DNA from: JAFECT01 sp963838235
GTDB lineage: Bacteria; Pseudomonadota; Alphaproteobacteria; Caulobacterales; Caulobacteraceae
Direction of reading: 5' to 3'
DNA: 64,000 bases
NCBI GenBank assembly: GCA_963838235.1
Contig: CAWIQJ010000006.1
Span: 868,001-932,000 of the forward strand
Shown here: positions 38,001 through 45,205 of the stretch, in pieces
How the letters are laid out: every line of letters starts with the position of its first letter
Numbering within the stretch: position 1 is the stretch's first letter
Notes under the pieces: model-generated
What the model saw: the letters and a program-made list of their open reading frames with translations, nothing else
Told to the model about the DNA's origin: nothing
Database searches by the model: none
Position numbers and translations under genes: made by a program

Positions 38001-38449
38001 GCGTGAAGCGGGTGCCTGAGAAACAGCTTAACGACAACCTTGTGCGATCTCAGTTGCTTCACCAAACGACGCAGTCCTGCTTCGTCGGCATTAGTCGGCA
38101 CTCCGACCGTCAACTGAACCCGGAATTCTTCTGCGAGCTTCCGCTTGAGGCGAAGCGCCGTCTGATTGTCTAGCAACTCCTCATGAGACGCGCTGGTCAA
38201 CCCGATCCTGAGCTCATCCTGGGGTAGCCTTTGCATGCCGACTAGAAGTCGACATTGCTCACCCGGGTCGCCCGACCACTTGGAAATGAGGTCGTCGATT
38301 GACTTCCAGCCGCGAAGATTAAAGTAGCCGACGCAAAAATCGCCGCGCTCCGACACGGCCAATGTCTCTCTCAGGGCCGGGAGAAGGTCATTTTCAATGT
38401 TGTCGAATATGCGCGGCAACCTACGACCCCCTCGCACCCTTAGGACCAC
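35033..38449 (-). CDS. PLD-domain SNF2-family helicase
   Basis: This 1138-residue protein combines two parts. Residues 1-200 form a phospholipase D-like domain with one HxK site (HPLHAKLYLLF, H149/K151) and GSSNLT (169-174). Residues 260-900 form a SWI2/SNF2 helicase: FAYQEAAV, Walker A GDVVGLGKT near 289, DESH box VVLIDESHNLRN near 362, motif III LLSATPYN, motif V VATDVLSEGQNLQDG and motif VI QRAGRVDRIGQ. PLD domains in this setting act as nucleases or DNA-binding modules. It is the first gene of the four-gene operon; its GTG start is uncertain (other GTG/TTG codons lie 4 and 10 codons in). It resembles DrmD of class 1 DISARM in outline. Confidence 0.92.
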   Translation of the reverse strand: MVLRVRGGRRLPRIFDNIENDLLPALRETLAVSERGDFCVGYFNLRGWKSIDDLISKWSGDPGEQCRLLVGMQRLPQDELRIGLTSASHEELLDNQTALRLKRKLAEEFRVQLTVGVPTNADEAGLRRLVKQLRSHKVVVKLFLRHPLHAKLYLLFRPDPNNPITGFLGSSNLTFSGLSKQGELNVDVLDHDATQKLAKWFDDRWADRWCLDITAELIEVIEESWARETPLSPYVIYVKMAYHLAQEARAGLSEFRIPPEFGKRLFAYQEAAVKIAAHHLNKRGGVLIGDVVGLGKTLMATALAKIFQDDHFTETLIICPKNLVKMWEGYVSEYRLLAKVLSITRVTRDLPDLRRYRVVLIDESHNLRNRAGRRFRAIQEYLTENESRCILLSATPYNKTYGDLSNQLRLFVPEDSDIGVRPERLLQDIGETEFVRRHQAPVRSLAAFEKSEYADDWRDLMRLYMVRRTRTFIQDNYATTDPETGRKFLTFEDGTRSYFPDRVPRTLRFQLKEKDANDQYARLFASPVVDAINLMHLPRYGLGNYVTPKPHKPPTPTEAKQLDDLSRAGKRLMGFCRTNLFKRLESSGEAFQQSLERHVLRNYVFLHAIEHDLSLPLGTQDAGLLDAGSYDEDFDDPNADAELFDEGEDEKVRDSEVLDLTDEAGFRSKATEIYELYATQYKKRFKWLRPDLFVGQLEKDLATDSAHLIKIIQDCGRWEPARDTKLSALVALITTKHPKEKIIVFSQFADTVRYLGRQLRTQGVNSLAAVTGQTSDPTSFAWRFSPSSNGKRDKIKPEDELRILVATDVLSEGQNLQDGAIIVNYDLPWAIIRLIQRAGRVDRIGQKSEQILCYSFLPADGVERLIRLRSRVRQRLRENAEVVGTDEAFFEDEGERQELVDLYNEKAGILDGDADAEVDLASYAYQIWKNAIDADPTLQKTVSELPPVVYSTKQYVPEGGRPDGVLVYLRTAQGNDALAWVGADGASVTQSQFEILKVAACEPNTPALPRRDDHHALVADGMQHIAAEEKQVGGQLGRPSGARFRTYERLKRHAEKVKGTLFDVPELGKAIEEIYRYPLRQSTIDTLNRQMKAGVDDGKLAELVMALREEGRLCLIQDDEHAGEPQIICSLGLAPPMA

Positions 38450-38547
38450 CGATGTTCGGGACGCTTACCAACTGTATCAGTAGAGTTGCAAGAGGACACC
38501 ACTCCATCAGAAGCGCCGACGCGATGCAGGCGCTCGTCCGCCCCCCG

Positions 38548-38694
38548 TCACTCCCCCTTCAAATCCGGCCGCGACGCCAGGAAGGCCGCGCGCTCCGCGG
38601 CGGTCATCACCTTGGCGGGCTTGAGGCGGGTGACCTTCGGCGTTGGCCGCGCAAAGGTCTTGGGGGCTGGCCCCTTGGTTCCGGTCGGCTTCAT
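38548..38694 (-). CDS. Possible small basic protein
   Basis: This 48-residue frame reads MKPTGTKGPAPKTFARPTPK and ends VMTAAERAAFLASRPDLKGE. The C-terminal half has protein-like composition, with a short helix. It lies downstream of the XRE gene at 38765 on the same strand. The start is a guess, and the whole call is weak. The gap 38450-38547 upstream of the helicase should hold the promoter of the defence-like operon, but I could not fix one. Confidence 0.35.
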   Translation of the reverse strand: MKPTGTKGPAPKTFARPTPKVTRLKPAKVMTAAERAAFLASRPDLKGE

Positions 38695-38764
38695 GCGCGG
38701 TCGCCCCAGGCTGGTTGTTGCAACGCCATAGCACGGCTTGGGGGCGACGTACGCGCCCTCCTGA

Positions 38765-39109
38765 TCAAGCCAATTCCATATCCAGGCGCCCGGCTGCTGC
38801 GGCGGCCGGGTGCGGCTCCACGCGGATCGTGACGTGACCGCCCAGCTTCGCGATCGCCTCCAGAAGCTTTTCTGTCGACATGCCGTCGATCTTTCCGTTG
38901 AAGAGTTTGGACAGCTGAGGCTGCGGAATGCCGACCAGCCGGCTGAACGCGAGCCTGCTGAGCTTGCGTTCCCGCTGATAGCGGTAAAGCAGGCTGACAA
39001 GTTCAGCCTTGCAGGTCAACCGATCGGCCGTCGCGGTGTCGAAGCCGATGTCTTCGAAGACGTTGCCTCTGCCGCGCCGGATGGTCGTGTCGTTGTCGTC
39101 GCTGCTCAT
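38765..39109 (-). CDS. XRE/HigA-like antitoxin-type regulator
   Basis: This 114-residue protein has a helix-turn-helix of the HTH_37 type: LYRYQRERKLSRLAFSRLVG, then IPQPQLSKLFNGKIDGMSTE. An N-terminal segment RGRGNVFEDIGFDTATADRL is typical of antitoxins that follow Gp49/HigB toxins. GAGGCGAAG lies before the ATG. No HigB-like toxin is next to it; the RelE toxin upstream already has its own antitoxin. It is therefore either an orphan antitoxin or a third, regulatory gene of that module. Confidence 0.8.
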   Translation of the reverse strand: MSSDDNDTTIRRGRGNVFEDIGFDTATADRLTCKAELVSLLYRYQRERKLSRLAFSRLVGIPQPQLSKLFNGKIDGMSTEKLLEAIAKLGGHVTIRVEPHPAAAAAGRLDMELA

Positions 39110-39131
39110 CTTCGCCTCGTGTCCTCAGAGC

Positions 39132-39458
39132 CTACCGCCCGAATTTCGCAGGATCTTCCGCCAGGGCCTTCAGCACCGCTTCGGGCGCGCGATCGATCAC
39201 CGTCAGCAGGACACGCGCGCTGGCTTCGGGGCGGAAGCGTTTCTGCTCCCAATCCGCCAGGGTGCCCTTCGGAAATCCGAACCGCGCGGAAAACTCGGTG
39301 CGTGTCATGTTGAGTCTGGTGCGGATGGCCTTCACGTCGATGTCGTCGGGCACATGCACCCGATAGGTCGCCGGGTCGGCGCGGCCTTCCACAATCGCCA
39401 GCGCGTCTTCGAGGCCGGCCATGATGCGCTCGAAATTGGTCTTTTCCTTTTTCTTCAT
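39132..39458 (-). CDS. XRE-family antitoxin of RelE toxin
   Basis: This 108-residue protein starts at MKKKEKTNFERIMAG, chosen for the GGAG site seven bases before; a TTG at 39488 overlapping the toxin stop is an alternative. The C-terminal half is a helix-turn-helix (DIDVKAIRTRLNMTRTEFSA, RFGFPKGTLADWEQ) of the YiaG/NadS type, which pairs with RelE-like toxins. It should neutralise the toxin encoded just upstream and repress the operon through the paired palindromes at 39840-39875. Confidence 0.85.
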   Translation of the reverse strand: MKKKEKTNFERIMAGLEDALAIVEGRADPATYRVHVPDDIDVKAIRTRLNMTRTEFSARFGFPKGTLADWEQKRFRPEASARVLLTVIDRAPEAVLKALAEDPAKFGR

Positions 39459-39484
39459 CCGACACTCCATGCTCTCACACGCGT

Positions 39485-39832
39485 TCAACCCGCCGCATTC
39501 GGCCCCAGGCTCGCGACGAGCGTGCGCGTGACCTTCGCCATGGCGTTGACCTCGGCCTGGGAGAAGTTGGCCCGCGAACGCTTCGACAACGCCGCGATCA
39601 GGAAAGCGGGGAGGTCGGAGGCGGCATAGTCGGTCACGATCCTATAGCCGCCTGACTTGCCCTGGCCGCGTCTCGCGACCCGCATCTTGCGACAACCGCC
39701 TGACCCTTTGATCAGGACCCCGGCCGTTGGGTTGGCGGCGATCCGGTCTACGACCGCGGTCCTGTCGTCGTCGCTCATGCCTTCCGCCTTGGCGCTGGCG
39801 ATATAAGCGCGGGTTTCGATGATCGTCTGCAT
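39485..39832 (-). CDS. RelE/HigB-family toxin
   Basis: This 115-residue protein resembles the RelE-like toxin group PF06296. It includes VDRIAANPTAGVLIKGSGGC, RKMRVARRGQGKSGGYRIVT, PAFLIAALSKRSRANFSQAE and ending VTRTLVASLG. The GGYRIxTxY core and the SKxxxAxFSxxE motif are diagnostic. It is the first gene of a toxin-antitoxin operon, a toxin-first order common for this group, and presumably a ribosome-dependent mRNA interferase. The start lies eight bases from the operator palindromes. Confidence 0.85.
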   Translation of the reverse strand: MQTIIETRAYIASAKAEGMSDDDRTAVVDRIAANPTAGVLIKGSGGCRKMRVARRGQGKSGGYRIVTDYAASDLPAFLIAALSKRSRANFSQAEVNAMAKVTRTLVASLGPNAAG

Positions 39833-39839
39833 TGTCCCT

Positions 39840-39875
39840 ACGGGTAACCCGTTCCCCTGTCAACGGGTTACCCGT
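39840..39875. promoter_or_regulatory. Paired palindromic operators of the toxin-antitoxin operon
   Basis: Two near-identical 13-base palindromes, acgggtaacccgt (39840-39852) and acgggttacccgt (39863-39875), lie 23 bases apart centre to centre. They also pair with each other as a 14-base inverted repeat. They sit just before the toxin start and between it and the divergent DUF5681 gene. This is the expected arrangement for an XRE antitoxin operator and could control both directions. Confidence 0.75.
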
Positions 39876-40007
39876 ACCTCCGGCCCTTGACGCCGCCGAC
39901 GCCGGCGACCCCGAGAGTCGAGGGTGCACCTTTTCCCGGGCTCGACTTTTTCGACGATGTTCTCTATATGTTCTCACATTTGTCGTCGGAACGAAAGGTC
40001 ATTGTCC

Positions 40008-40427
40008 ATGCCTCACTCGCCTGTTCTCCAACTATCCCCACGTCTCTCCAACGGCCGCTTCGGCGCCGGTAATTCCGGCCGGCCGCGCGGCGCGCGCAAT
40101 CGTGTGGCGCAACGGGTGGCGATCGCCATCCTCGATGACTTCGAGGCGCACCAGGATCGGCTCCTGAACAGACTTCGCGAGAACAATCTGGAGCTCTATG
40201 TGCGGCTGCTGTCGCGCCTCCTGCCCAGGTCGGCGGACGTCGGCTTGCCCGACTACGCGGAATTTTCGCAGGACGAACTCGCGGACAGAATCGAAGACAT
40301 CCGCCTGGCGCTCGAGTTCGTCGAGAAGGGCGAGGGGACGCTGCTCGACGTCGAAGGCGTGCTGGTCGGGGAAACCGAATTCGCGCTGGTCAATGAACCC
40401 GAAGCCGAAGCGGACTCCGCACCGTAA
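40008..40427 (+). CDS. DUF5681-domain protein
   Basis: This 139-residue protein starts MPHSPVLQLSPRLSNGRFGA. The N-terminal GRFGAGNSGRPRGARNRVAQ is the DUF5681 signature (RFxxGxSGxPxGxxN), seen in many alphaproteobacterial and phage-linked small proteins. A helical middle (LDDFEAHQDRLLNRLRENNL) and acidic C-terminus (LVNEPEAEADSAP) follow. The stop codon lies in the first of two exact 27-base repeats. Function unknown; a link to mobile DNA is possible. Confidence 0.75.
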   Translation: MPHSPVLQLSPRLSNGRFGAGNSGRPRGARNRVAQRVAIAILDDFEAHQDRLLNRLRENNLELYVRLLSRLLPRSADVGLPDYAEFSQDELADRIEDIRLALEFVEKGEGTLLDVEGVLVGETEFALVNEPEAEADSAP

Positions 40428-40488
40428 ATACGGTGAAATACGGTGGGCCGGTCGCCCGGCTCACCGTAAATACGGTGAAATACGGTGG
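40420..40488. repeat. Two exact 27-base direct repeats
   Basis: Bases 40420-40446 and 40462-40488 are identical, with a 15-base spacer that is itself a small hairpin. Each copy has the inverted halves CACCGTA and TACGGTG two bases apart, then another TACGGTG. The stop of the DUF5681 gene is in the first copy. The design resembles a protein-binding array or a duplication scar; no other copies were seen in the window. Confidence 0.85.
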
Positions 40489-40497
40489 ACGCTGACC

Positions 40498-40690
40498 CCC
40501 CACATTTCTCCGTCACCCCCGGACTTGTTCCGGGGGCCCATCGTTCCGCAAGCTCCGAAGGGTTGGGCGAGCGCTTCGCGCGAGCCTTCGCTACGCAAAA
40601 GCCGGCGCCGGTTCGCGCAGAGCGCTCACCTATCCCTTCCTGCCAGGACCACCATGGACCCCCGGAACAAGTCCGGGGGTGACGGCAGGA
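40498..40690. repeat. Family C inverted repeat
   Basis: The left arm (tccgtcacccccggacttgt, then tccgggggccca) and right arm (tggacccccggaacaagtcc, then gggggtgacgg) are inverted copies. The interior has a partial copy of the tctgcgcgaac/gttcgcgcagagcg block. It fills the gap before ggt. Confidence 0.8.
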
Positions 40691-40743
40691 TTTGTGAGGC
40701 TTGCGAAGGTCGGCTAAGTCAGTTGCGTCCATTGGAGCGGTAC

Positions 40744-42497
40744 ATGCGCGGTCTTTTCGGTCTCCTGACAGCCTCCCTCGCGGCCCTCGCCGTGACCGGC
40801 GCCGGCGTGGCGCTCTCCAAGCCTGCCCCTCACGCCTCATCGCCCACCGGCGGCCACATGCTGGTCGCCGCCGCCAATCCGCTGGCGGCCAAGGCCGGCA
40901 TGGAGGTGCTGCGTCGCGGCGGCACCGCCGCCGACGCCGCGGTCGCCGTGCAGTCGGTGCTGGGCCTGGTCGAGCCGCAGAGTTCGGGCGTCGGCGGCGG
41001 CGCCTTCATGACCTTCTATGACGCCAAGACCCACAAGACCGTCGCCTACAACGGGCGTGAGACCGCGCCCATGGGCGCCGCGCCCGACATGTTCATGGAT
41101 ATCTCCGGGTACACCGGGAAGACCACCGGGCCGCTCCCGTTCCGCGACGCGGTGGTCTCGGGCCGCGCCACCGGCGTGCCCGGCGCTATGCCCTGCTCGC
41201 CCTGGCGCAGAAGGAGCACGGGCGCCTGGCGCTGGAGCAGCCTGTTCGGCACGGCCGAGACCCTGGCCGACCAGGGCTTCGTCGTCAGCCCGCGCATGGC
41301 CGGCATGATCGCCAGCCACCAGTTTCCGCAGTCGTCGCGTCCCGACGTGATCGCCTATTTCACCAGCGCCGACGGCAAGAAGTACCAGGCCGGCGACCGG
41401 CTGAAGAACGCGGCCTATGCGTCGACCCTGCGCGCGCTCGCGGCCAAGGGCCCCGATGCGCTCTACGAGGGGCCGATCGCGCAAGACATCGTGGCGAAGA
41501 CGCACATGGACCCGCTGGCCGGCACCATGACCGCGGCGGACCTGAAGGCCTATCGCGCGAAAGAGGGCCCGGCCTTGTGCCGGCCCTATCGCCTCTACAT
41601 CGTGTGCGTGCCGCCGGCGCCGGCGAGCGGCGCGGCGCCTGCTGGAGGCGCTCGGCATCCTGGAACACACCGACATCGACAACGCGCGGCCCGAACGATC
41701 CGCAGCGCCTGGTATCTGTTCGCCGCAGGCCGAGCGCCTGATGTACGCCGACCGCGACGCCTATGACGGCGACCCGGCTTTCGTGAAGGTGCCGCGTCGC
41801 CGGGCTGCTCGACCCGGGCTATCTGACGCCTCGCGCGCCAGGCTGATCGGCGACCACGCGGCCGCCGCGCGCGCTCGCGCCGGGCAATCCGCCGGGCGCC
41901 GAACCGCGTCGGCCCGACGCCACCGCCGAACCCGGCGGCACCTCGCACTTCGTCATCGTCGACGCCGCGCGGCAACGTGGTGTCGATGACCACCACGGTG
42001 GAGGCGATCTTCGGCACCGGCCGCATGGTCGACGGCTTCTTCCTGAACAACCAGCTCACCGACTTCTCGTTCAGCGCCGACGGACGCCGAACGGCCGTCC
42101 GGTCGCCAACGCCGTGGCCGCCGGCAAGCGGCCGCGCTCGTCGATGGCCCGGTCATCGTGTTCGATCGCACGGGGCATTTCGTCGCCGCCGTCGGCTCGC
42201 CCGGCGGCAACGTCGATCATCGCCTATAACCTGAAGGCCGCTCGTCGGCGTGCTCGACTGGCATCTGCTCGATGCAACAGTGCCGTCGCCCTGCCCAACC
42301 TGATCGCCCGCGGTCCCAACACCGCCGGCGAAACCGAAAAATTCGCGCCGGGCGTGGTGGCGCAGTTGGCGGCGTGGGGCGTCGAAGTCCGCCCCGGCCA
42401 AGGCGAAGACTCCGGCCTCCACGGCGCGATGATAAGGAACGGAAAGTTGGAAGGCGGCGCCGACCCAAGACGCGAAGGCGTGGCGCTGATCGAATAA
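40744..42497 (+). CDS. ggt: Gamma-glutamyltransferase, heavily frameshifted
   Basis: This periplasmic enzyme moves the gamma-glutamyl group of glutathione. The start MRGLFGLLTASLAALAVTGA gives a signal peptide. The first frame holds AANPLAAKAGMEVLRRGGTA, ADAAVAVQSVLGLVEPQSSG, then VGGGAFMTFYD. The reading changes frame near 41190, 41640, 41720, 41800, 41960, 42080 and 42230 by joint evidence. The self-cleavage region is visible as AEPGGTSHFVIVDA, with the catalytic Thr, and the end reads LAAWGVEVRPGQGEDSGLHG and stops at 42495-42497. Motifs are intact between frame changes, so consensus errors are more likely than decay, though ggt is not essential and real decay cannot be ruled out. Confidence 0.85.
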
Positions 42498-42506
42498 CCG
42501 GCGCGC

Positions 42507-42657
42507 CGGTGGCTTCCACCTCCACCACGCAACGCGTGGTCCCCCTCCCCCGTCTCTGCGAGCCGGGGGAGGAGATAGCGCACAATACTCCTCCCCCGAT
42601 CGCGGCAGCGAGCGGGGAGGGGGACCACGCGTAGCGTGGTGGAGGGGGCAAACCCCA
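42507..42657. repeat. Family A palindromic repeat
   Basis: The outer arms cctccaccacgcaacgcgtg and cacgcgtagcgtggtggagg are inverted copies. Inner arms ctcctcccccg and ccgggggaggag flank a short A/T-rich centre. It lies between the convergent ggt and histidine kinase genes. Confidence 0.8.
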
Positions 42658-42667
42658 CGCGCAACGC

Positions 42668-44188
42668 CTAAGCGCCCGCCTCCGCCCCCGTCATCCCCCC
42701 CGACGGCAGCCGGATCTCAAACGTCGTCCCGTGTGCGCCGCTGTCGACCAGGTCCAAATCCCCGCCGTTCGCCTGGGTCAGCTCCCGCGAGATCGCCAAC
42801 CCCAACCCCGCGCCCCCGGTCCGCGACGACCCCGCGAACGGCTGGAACAACCTCTGCCGCGCCTTCTCCGACAAGCCCGGCCCGTCGTCGGCCACGCGCA
42901 GCACCGTCTGCGGGTCGTCCTTACGCGCGCTGATCTTCAGCACGCCCACGCCGCCGCGGTCGGGCGTCGCCTCGATCGCCTCGCGTGCGTTGCGCATCAG
43001 GTTCAACAGGATCCGATGCAGCTGTTCCGGGTCGCTCTCCACCTGCAACCGCGGGCCCACCTCCATCTCCAGTCGCACACCGTCGGGCGACAGGCCCGCG
43101 TCCTCCGCGGCGGCTTCGATGGCGGGACGCAGCAGGATGCGCCGCGCGGCCGGCGCCGGCTCTTCGCTGCGGCCGTAACTCAACACGTTCTGCGCCAGGC
43201 TGAGCGCACGGTCGAGCGCGCGCTCCAGACGGGGCAGCGCCTTGGCCACCTTCGGATCGCCCGAGGTCGCCAAACGCTCCGACGCCATCTGCGCCGAGGC
43301 CAGCATGTTGCGCAGGTCGTGGCTGATCTTGGCCACCGCTTCGCCCAGCGCGGCCAGTCGCGCGCGCGAGCGCAGCGCCTGGCGCACCTCGCCTTGCATG
43401 CGGCCGAGTTCCTCCTCGATGCGCCCGATCTCGTCGCGGCGGCCCGAGGTCACCGGCGCCACGGTGGAATCCTCCGGATCGGCGCGGAAGCGCTCGATCG
43501 ACACGGTCAACCGCGCCATCGGCCGCACGATGAAGGCCGACAAGGCAAAGAACACCGCCCCGCCCGCGGTCAGCGAAATGAGCAGCGAGATGAGCACCGT
43601 CTGCAACAGCACGCTCTCGAGGTCTTCCTTCAGGGGCTGCGCCGCCAGCACGATCTCGACGAATTTGCCGCTGCGGAAGCGCGGCTTCACCCGCACCCGG
43701 ATCATCCGGTCGGGCGCGCCGAACAGGGTGCGCCACGGTTCGATGATCCAATCGGCGCCGTGCTCGTCCAGGTCGACGGAGTCGGGCGTCGTGGGCATGT
43801 GCAGGTCGCGCACCAACAGATGCATCCCGTCGGTCTCGAACGCGACATTGGTCACGCCCGCACCGGCGACCAGGCGTCGCGCGAACGCCTGACTGTCGCG
43901 CGCCAGCGGATCCGGCGCCGCCTCGATCGCCAGGGTCGCCACTTCCGCCGCCCGCTCGCGCTCGAGCAGCCAGCGCTCCTGATAGGACGCCAGCGATGGC
44001 AGCAGGATCGCCGCTTCGGCGATCAGGGTGAAGGCGGCGACCAGCAGCAACAGCCGCGAGGACAGCCCGCCCGGCCATTGGATCTTGCTGAGCGAAGGGA
44101 AGCGCATGCGACTCGCGGGGGCGTGGCCGGCCACCCCGGCCGGCGGCGGAGCGCTACTCCCGACGTGGACCTCTGGCAATTCGCGCAC
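42668..44188 (-). CDS. Membrane sensor histidine kinase
   Basis: This 506-residue kinase has membrane segments at about residues 45-68 and 195-222 with a periplasmic sensor region between. A HAMP domain follows (FIVRPMARLTVSIERFRADP), then the phospho-acceptor His290 in AKISHDLRNMLASAQ and an ATP-binding domain: N box LLNLMRNAREAIEAT, G1 VADDGPGLS, and G2 TGGAGLGLAIS. No response regulator is adjacent. The GTG start lies two bases after the upstream stop; MRFPSLSKI at residue 28 is an alternative start. Confidence 0.88.
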   Translation of the reverse strand: MRELPEVHVGSSAPPPAGVAGHAPASRMRFPSLSKIQWPGGLSSRLLLLVAAFTLIAEAAILLPSLASYQERWLLERERAAEVATLAIEAAPDPLARDSQAFARRLVAGAGVTNVAFETDGMHLLVRDLHMPTTPDSVDLDEHGADWIIEPWRTLFGAPDRMIRVRVKPRFRSGKFVEIVLAAQPLKEDLESVLLQTVLISLLISLTAGGAVFFALSAFIVRPMARLTVSIERFRADPEDSTVAPVTSGRRDEIGRIEEELGRMQGEVRQALRSRARLAALGEAVAKISHDLRNMLASAQMASERLATSGDPKVAKALPRLERALDRALSLAQNVLSYGRSEEPAPAARRILLRPAIEAAAEDAGLSPDGVRLEMEVGPRLQVESDPEQLHRILLNLMRNAREAIEATPDRGGVGVLKISARKDDPQTVLRVADDGPGLSEKARQRLFQPFAGSSRTGGAGLGLAISRELTQANGGDLDLVDSGAHGTTFEIRLPSGGMTGAEAGA

Positions 44189-44190
44189 GG

Positions 44191-44919
44191 CTAAGCCTTC
44201 GCCTCCCGGCGGCGTTCGAACAGCTTCAGGACGAAGGGCAGAACCAGCGACAGGAAACCCACTCCGATCATGAGGAAGACGAACTGCGGCTGCACCAGGC
44301 TGTGCAGGTTGGGCGTCTCGCCCCGGTCGAACATCTCACCCAGTTTAGACCCGATCGCGCTGTAAAGAATGAACGCCGGAAGGATGCCGAGGAAGGTAGC
44401 TGCGGTGTAAGGCCGAAGTGGGAACGACACGGCGCCGGCCAACAGATTGATCAGGATAAAGGGCACCGCCGGCACGACCCGCAGGCCAAACAGGTACCAG
44501 AAGGCGTTCTTCGCCACCCCCTCGCGCATCCGCAGCATCAGCCCCTGGGACTTCTCCGCCCGCTCGCGAAGCCAGTGCCCGACCGAGGACCTGACGATGA
44601 AATAGACCCCCAGCGCCCCGGCGGTGGCCGCCAGCGAGGTGGTGAACCCGCCCACCCAGGTCCCGAACAGGAACCCCCCGGTCAGGGTCACAAATATCGC
44701 CCCCGGAATGGCCGTGGTGGTCAGGGCCGCGTAGCCCAGAAAATAGATCAGCAGGCAGACCAGATAATGGCTCGCCACCTGCTCCCGCAGCCACTGCCCA
44801 TGCTCCCGGATCGGGGCAAACGACAGATACCGGGTCAGGCCCGAGGCGTAGACCGCCACGACCACAAGGATCAGGAGGATGAGGGGGATGAACCGGGCGA
44901 GCCTCTGGGCGCGGGTCAT
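44191..44919 (-). CDS. TVP38/TMEM64 (VTT/SNARE-associated) family membrane protein
   Basis: This 242-residue protein has about six hydrophobic segments. The VTT-domain features are ALTTTAIPGAIFVTLTGGFL, FGTWVGGFTTSLAATAGALG, and FGLRVVPAVPFILINLLAGA. Members act in membrane lipid or small-molecule transport (the DedA superfamily). The histidine kinase gene follows directly, so the pair is probably one transcript and the sensor may watch the envelope. Confidence 0.85.
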   Translation of the reverse strand: MTRAQRLARFIPLILLILVVVAVYASGLTRYLSFAPIREHGQWLREQVASHYLVCLLIYFLGYAALTTTAIPGAIFVTLTGGFLFGTWVGGFTTSLAATAGALGVYFIVRSSVGHWLRERAEKSQGLMLRMREGVAKNAFWYLFGLRVVPAVPFILINLLAGAVSFPLRPYTAATFLGILPAFILYSAIGSKLGEMFDRGETPNLHSLVQPQFVFLMIGVGFLSLVLPFVLKLFERRREAKA

Positions 44920-44940
44920 TCCCCCGCCTTACCATCTAAA

Positions 44941-45079
44941 GCTCCGTCACCCTCGGGCTTGTCCCGAGGGCCCATGGGTCCGCAGGTTCGCAGGGATGTG
45001 TGAGCGCTTGCGCGAACCCTCCACCGGCGGTGCGGCTCCGCGATGGGCCCTCGGGACAAGCCCGAGGGTGACGGAGATA
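44941..45079. repeat. Family C inverted repeat
   Basis: The left arm ctccgtcaccctcgggcttg, then tcccgagggccca, and the right arm tgggccctcgggacaagccc, then gagggtgacggag, are inverted copies. The centre has gagcgcttgcgcgaaccctc. It lies between the divergent VTT and rpmH genes. Confidence 0.8.
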
Positions 45080-45119
45080 TTTGGCGGGCCTCCGGCTTGC
45101 CCCCCAACCCCTTGCGCCG

Positions 45120-45148
45120 TTGACAGATCAGGCCCGGTCGATTATCCA
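45120..45148 (+). promoter_or_regulatory. Probable rpmH promoter
   Basis: TTGACA (45120-45125) with a 17-base spacer and TATCCA (45143-45148) lies about 58 bases before the rpmH start. The -35 is perfect and the -10 partial. The overlapping TTATCCACG (45142-45150) resembles a single DnaA box with one mismatch. Confidence 0.5.
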
Positions 45149-45205
45149 CGCGCCCTCCCACGGCGGCCTTGAATGAGGCGGCCCCTTTGACCCGGAGAAC
45201 GCCTC

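Noticed and set aside
30550..38449. A complete class 1 DISARM system
   Set aside because: Only the helicase and methyltransferase have counterparts; no drmA, drmB (DUF1998) or separate drmC was found on either side.
31722..38449. A classical type I or type III restriction-modification system
   Set aside because: There is no HsdS or HsdR, and the helicase is SNF2-type with a PLD domain rather than a Res subunit.
40198..40743. A long frame joining the DUF5681 region to ggt
   Set aside because: It runs through the 27-base repeats and a family C repeat, and ggt has its own signal peptide start at 40744.
45142..45150. A replication origin near rpmH
   Set aside because: Only one DnaA-box-like word (TTATCCACG) was seen, with no dnaA gene and no A/T-rich array. 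It overlaps the probable rpmH promoter.
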